From contig JAPFFF010000162.1 of assembly GCA_039105265.1 (NCBI GenBank), forward strand, positions 1-35,737: a DNA stretch of 35,737 nucleotides. The letters are read 5' to 3'. The notes below the pieces were generated by a model. The model searched no databases and was not told the origin of the DNA. It worked only from the letters and a program-made list of their open reading frames with translations. This stretch comes from Tritrichomonas musculus. Taxonomy: Eukaryota; Parabasalia; Tritrichomonadida; Tritrichomonadidae. Position numbers and translations under genes: made by a program. Positions 34,963 through 35,737 of the stretch are shown here, in pieces. Every line of letters begins with the position of its first letter. The first letter of the stretch is position 1.

Positions 34963-35737
34963 ATGAACTCGATTGGCGCTTATAAATTCGTCAAATTTCT
35001 CAGTTCCGGTACCTATGGTGGCGTTTGGGAGTGCCGACACATTACAACTGGTGAACTTGTTGCTTGTAAGATAATTGATCTTGAAAACTGCAAGAATCCT
35101 GACTTTCTCCCACATTTTAAAAACGAACTTATCATTCATAGTCAGATTAGACATCCTAGTATTACTCAACTTCTTGATGTTCTTATGGATAAAGAAAATT
35201 TATATATCATTGTCGAACTCTGTGATGGCGGAGATCTCAATGACATAGTTATTTCATCAGGAGGATTAACGGAAAGCCAAGCACGCCATTATTTCCGTCA
35301 AATTATGAGTGCAGTTTCTTACATTCACCAGCTTGGAGTTGCACATCGAGATATCAAACTGGAAAATATATTAATCACCTCAAACGACCAAGCGAAGCTT
35401 ACTGACTTTGGTCTTTGCAAGCAACAGAATACTGGTTCTTTATTACTCACAACTTGCGGAACATTGATTTATGCTGCACCCGAAATTATCAAAGAAGAAC
35501 CATATGATGGAACAAAAGCTGATATCTGGTCTGCTGGCATTGTTCTTTTTGCAATGGTAGCTAATCACTTTCCATGGTCAACAGATGAAGACTTACCTCC
35601 CGATAAGCTTGTCCACGAAACAGCTAGACAGATCGTTAATGGCGAAATTTCATTACCTGAGGGAATATCTTTTGAATTGCAGAACTTGCTTGCATACATG
35701 CTGAATATCGATCCAGATGAAAGACCTACCGCAGAGG
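34963..35737 (+). CDS. Ser/Thr protein kinase, CAMK/SNF1-like, 3' end outside the window
   Basis: The frame opens at ATG 34963 (MNSIGAYKFVKFLSSGTYGG) and stays open to the window end, 258 codons. It covers almost a whole kinase domain: Gly loop SSGTYGGV, ATP-anchoring Lys in VACKII, catalytic loop HRDIKLENIL, DFG in LTDFGLCK, activation-segment Thr in TTCGTLIYAAPE, then DIWSAGIVLFAMV and DPDERPTAE. HRDIKLEN and the CGT.IYAAPE segment place it near the CAMK/SNF1-related group. The first Gly of the loop is Ser (SSGTYGG in place of GxGxxG), a mild change. Base composition is markedly less AT-rich than the spacers. The C-terminal regulatory region, which would identify the substrate class, lies outside the window. 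Confidence 0.95.
   Translation, partial: MNSIGAYKFVKFLSSGTYGGVWECRHITTGELVACKIIDLENCKNPDFLPHFKNELIIHSQIRHPSITQLLDVLMDKENLYIIVELCDGGDLNDIVISSGGLTESQARHYFRQIMSAVSYIHQLGVAHRDIKLENILITSNDQAKLTDFGLCKQQNTGSLLLTTCGTLIYAAPEIIKEEPYDGTKADIWSAGIVLFAMVANHFPWSTDEDLPPDKLVHETARQIVNGEISLPEGISFELQNLLAYMLNIDPDERPTAE

Noticed and set aside
1-35737. tRNA, rRNA, CRISPR arrays, bacterial-type operons and riboswitches
   Set aside because: No cloverleaf with conserved B-box words, rRNA core or regularly spaced array was found by eye. The gene style is eukaryotic. Weak or diverged RNA genes could be missed without a covariance search.

Overview
The window looks like nuclear DNA of a parabasalid flagellate, most likely a Tritrichomonas/Trichomonas relative. 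The evidence is intron-free genes in very AT-rich spacers, initiator-like TCAYTWY motifs 10-20 bases before some start codons, stop codons embedded in TAAA (the trichomonad poly(A)-signal habit), a flagellar CFA20-domain protein, a TKL-type kinase pseudogene with Sel1-like repeats, and a Polinton-like element. The species call is inference; the eukaryotic protist call is firm.

Host genes, left to right: the 3' end of an unrecognised gene (3-356, +); a decayed kinase/Sel1 pseudogene (about 420-1600, -); a type I membrane protein (2058-3134, +); a plasma-membrane-type Ca2+ ATPase (3478-6480, -); a CFA20-domain protein with a long acidic tail (23428-25065, +); an ABCA-type half transporter (25443-27959, -); a Mei2-like RRM protein (33969-34703, +); and the 5' part of a CAMK-like Ser/Thr kinase (34963 to the window end, +). 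They do not form a pathway or operon.

About half of the window is transposable elements sitting between intact host genes. (1) A complete-looking hAT transposon, 8089-11265, has a perfect 8-bp target duplication TATAGATT, 13-bp inverted ends and an uninterrupted 673-codon transposase. (2) A 9.28-kb Polinton-like fossil, 12501-21782, has 71-bp terminal inverted repeats about 90% identical, a duplicated block of related ORFs, and no polymerase B or retroviral-type integrase that I can see. It carries a 1.36-kb TA-flanked insertion with 31-bp inverted repeats (14936-16291). (3) Near 22.88-23.03 kb lie an older relic of a related element and a 16-bp palindrome of Polinton termini between TTAGG direct repeats. 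(4) A 5.14-kb transposon, 28820-33958, is bounded by TTAA on both sides and 19-bp perfect inverted repeats, with an intact 492-codon Kolobok-like transposase.

The most interesting points are in element (4). Its transposase ends in a basic linker plus a segment that reads like a linker-histone (H15) winged helix, a combination I do not know from described transposases. The element also landed 6 bases before the RRM gene's ATG, leaving two good initiator motifs on the far side, so it appears to have cut the gene off from its own promoter.
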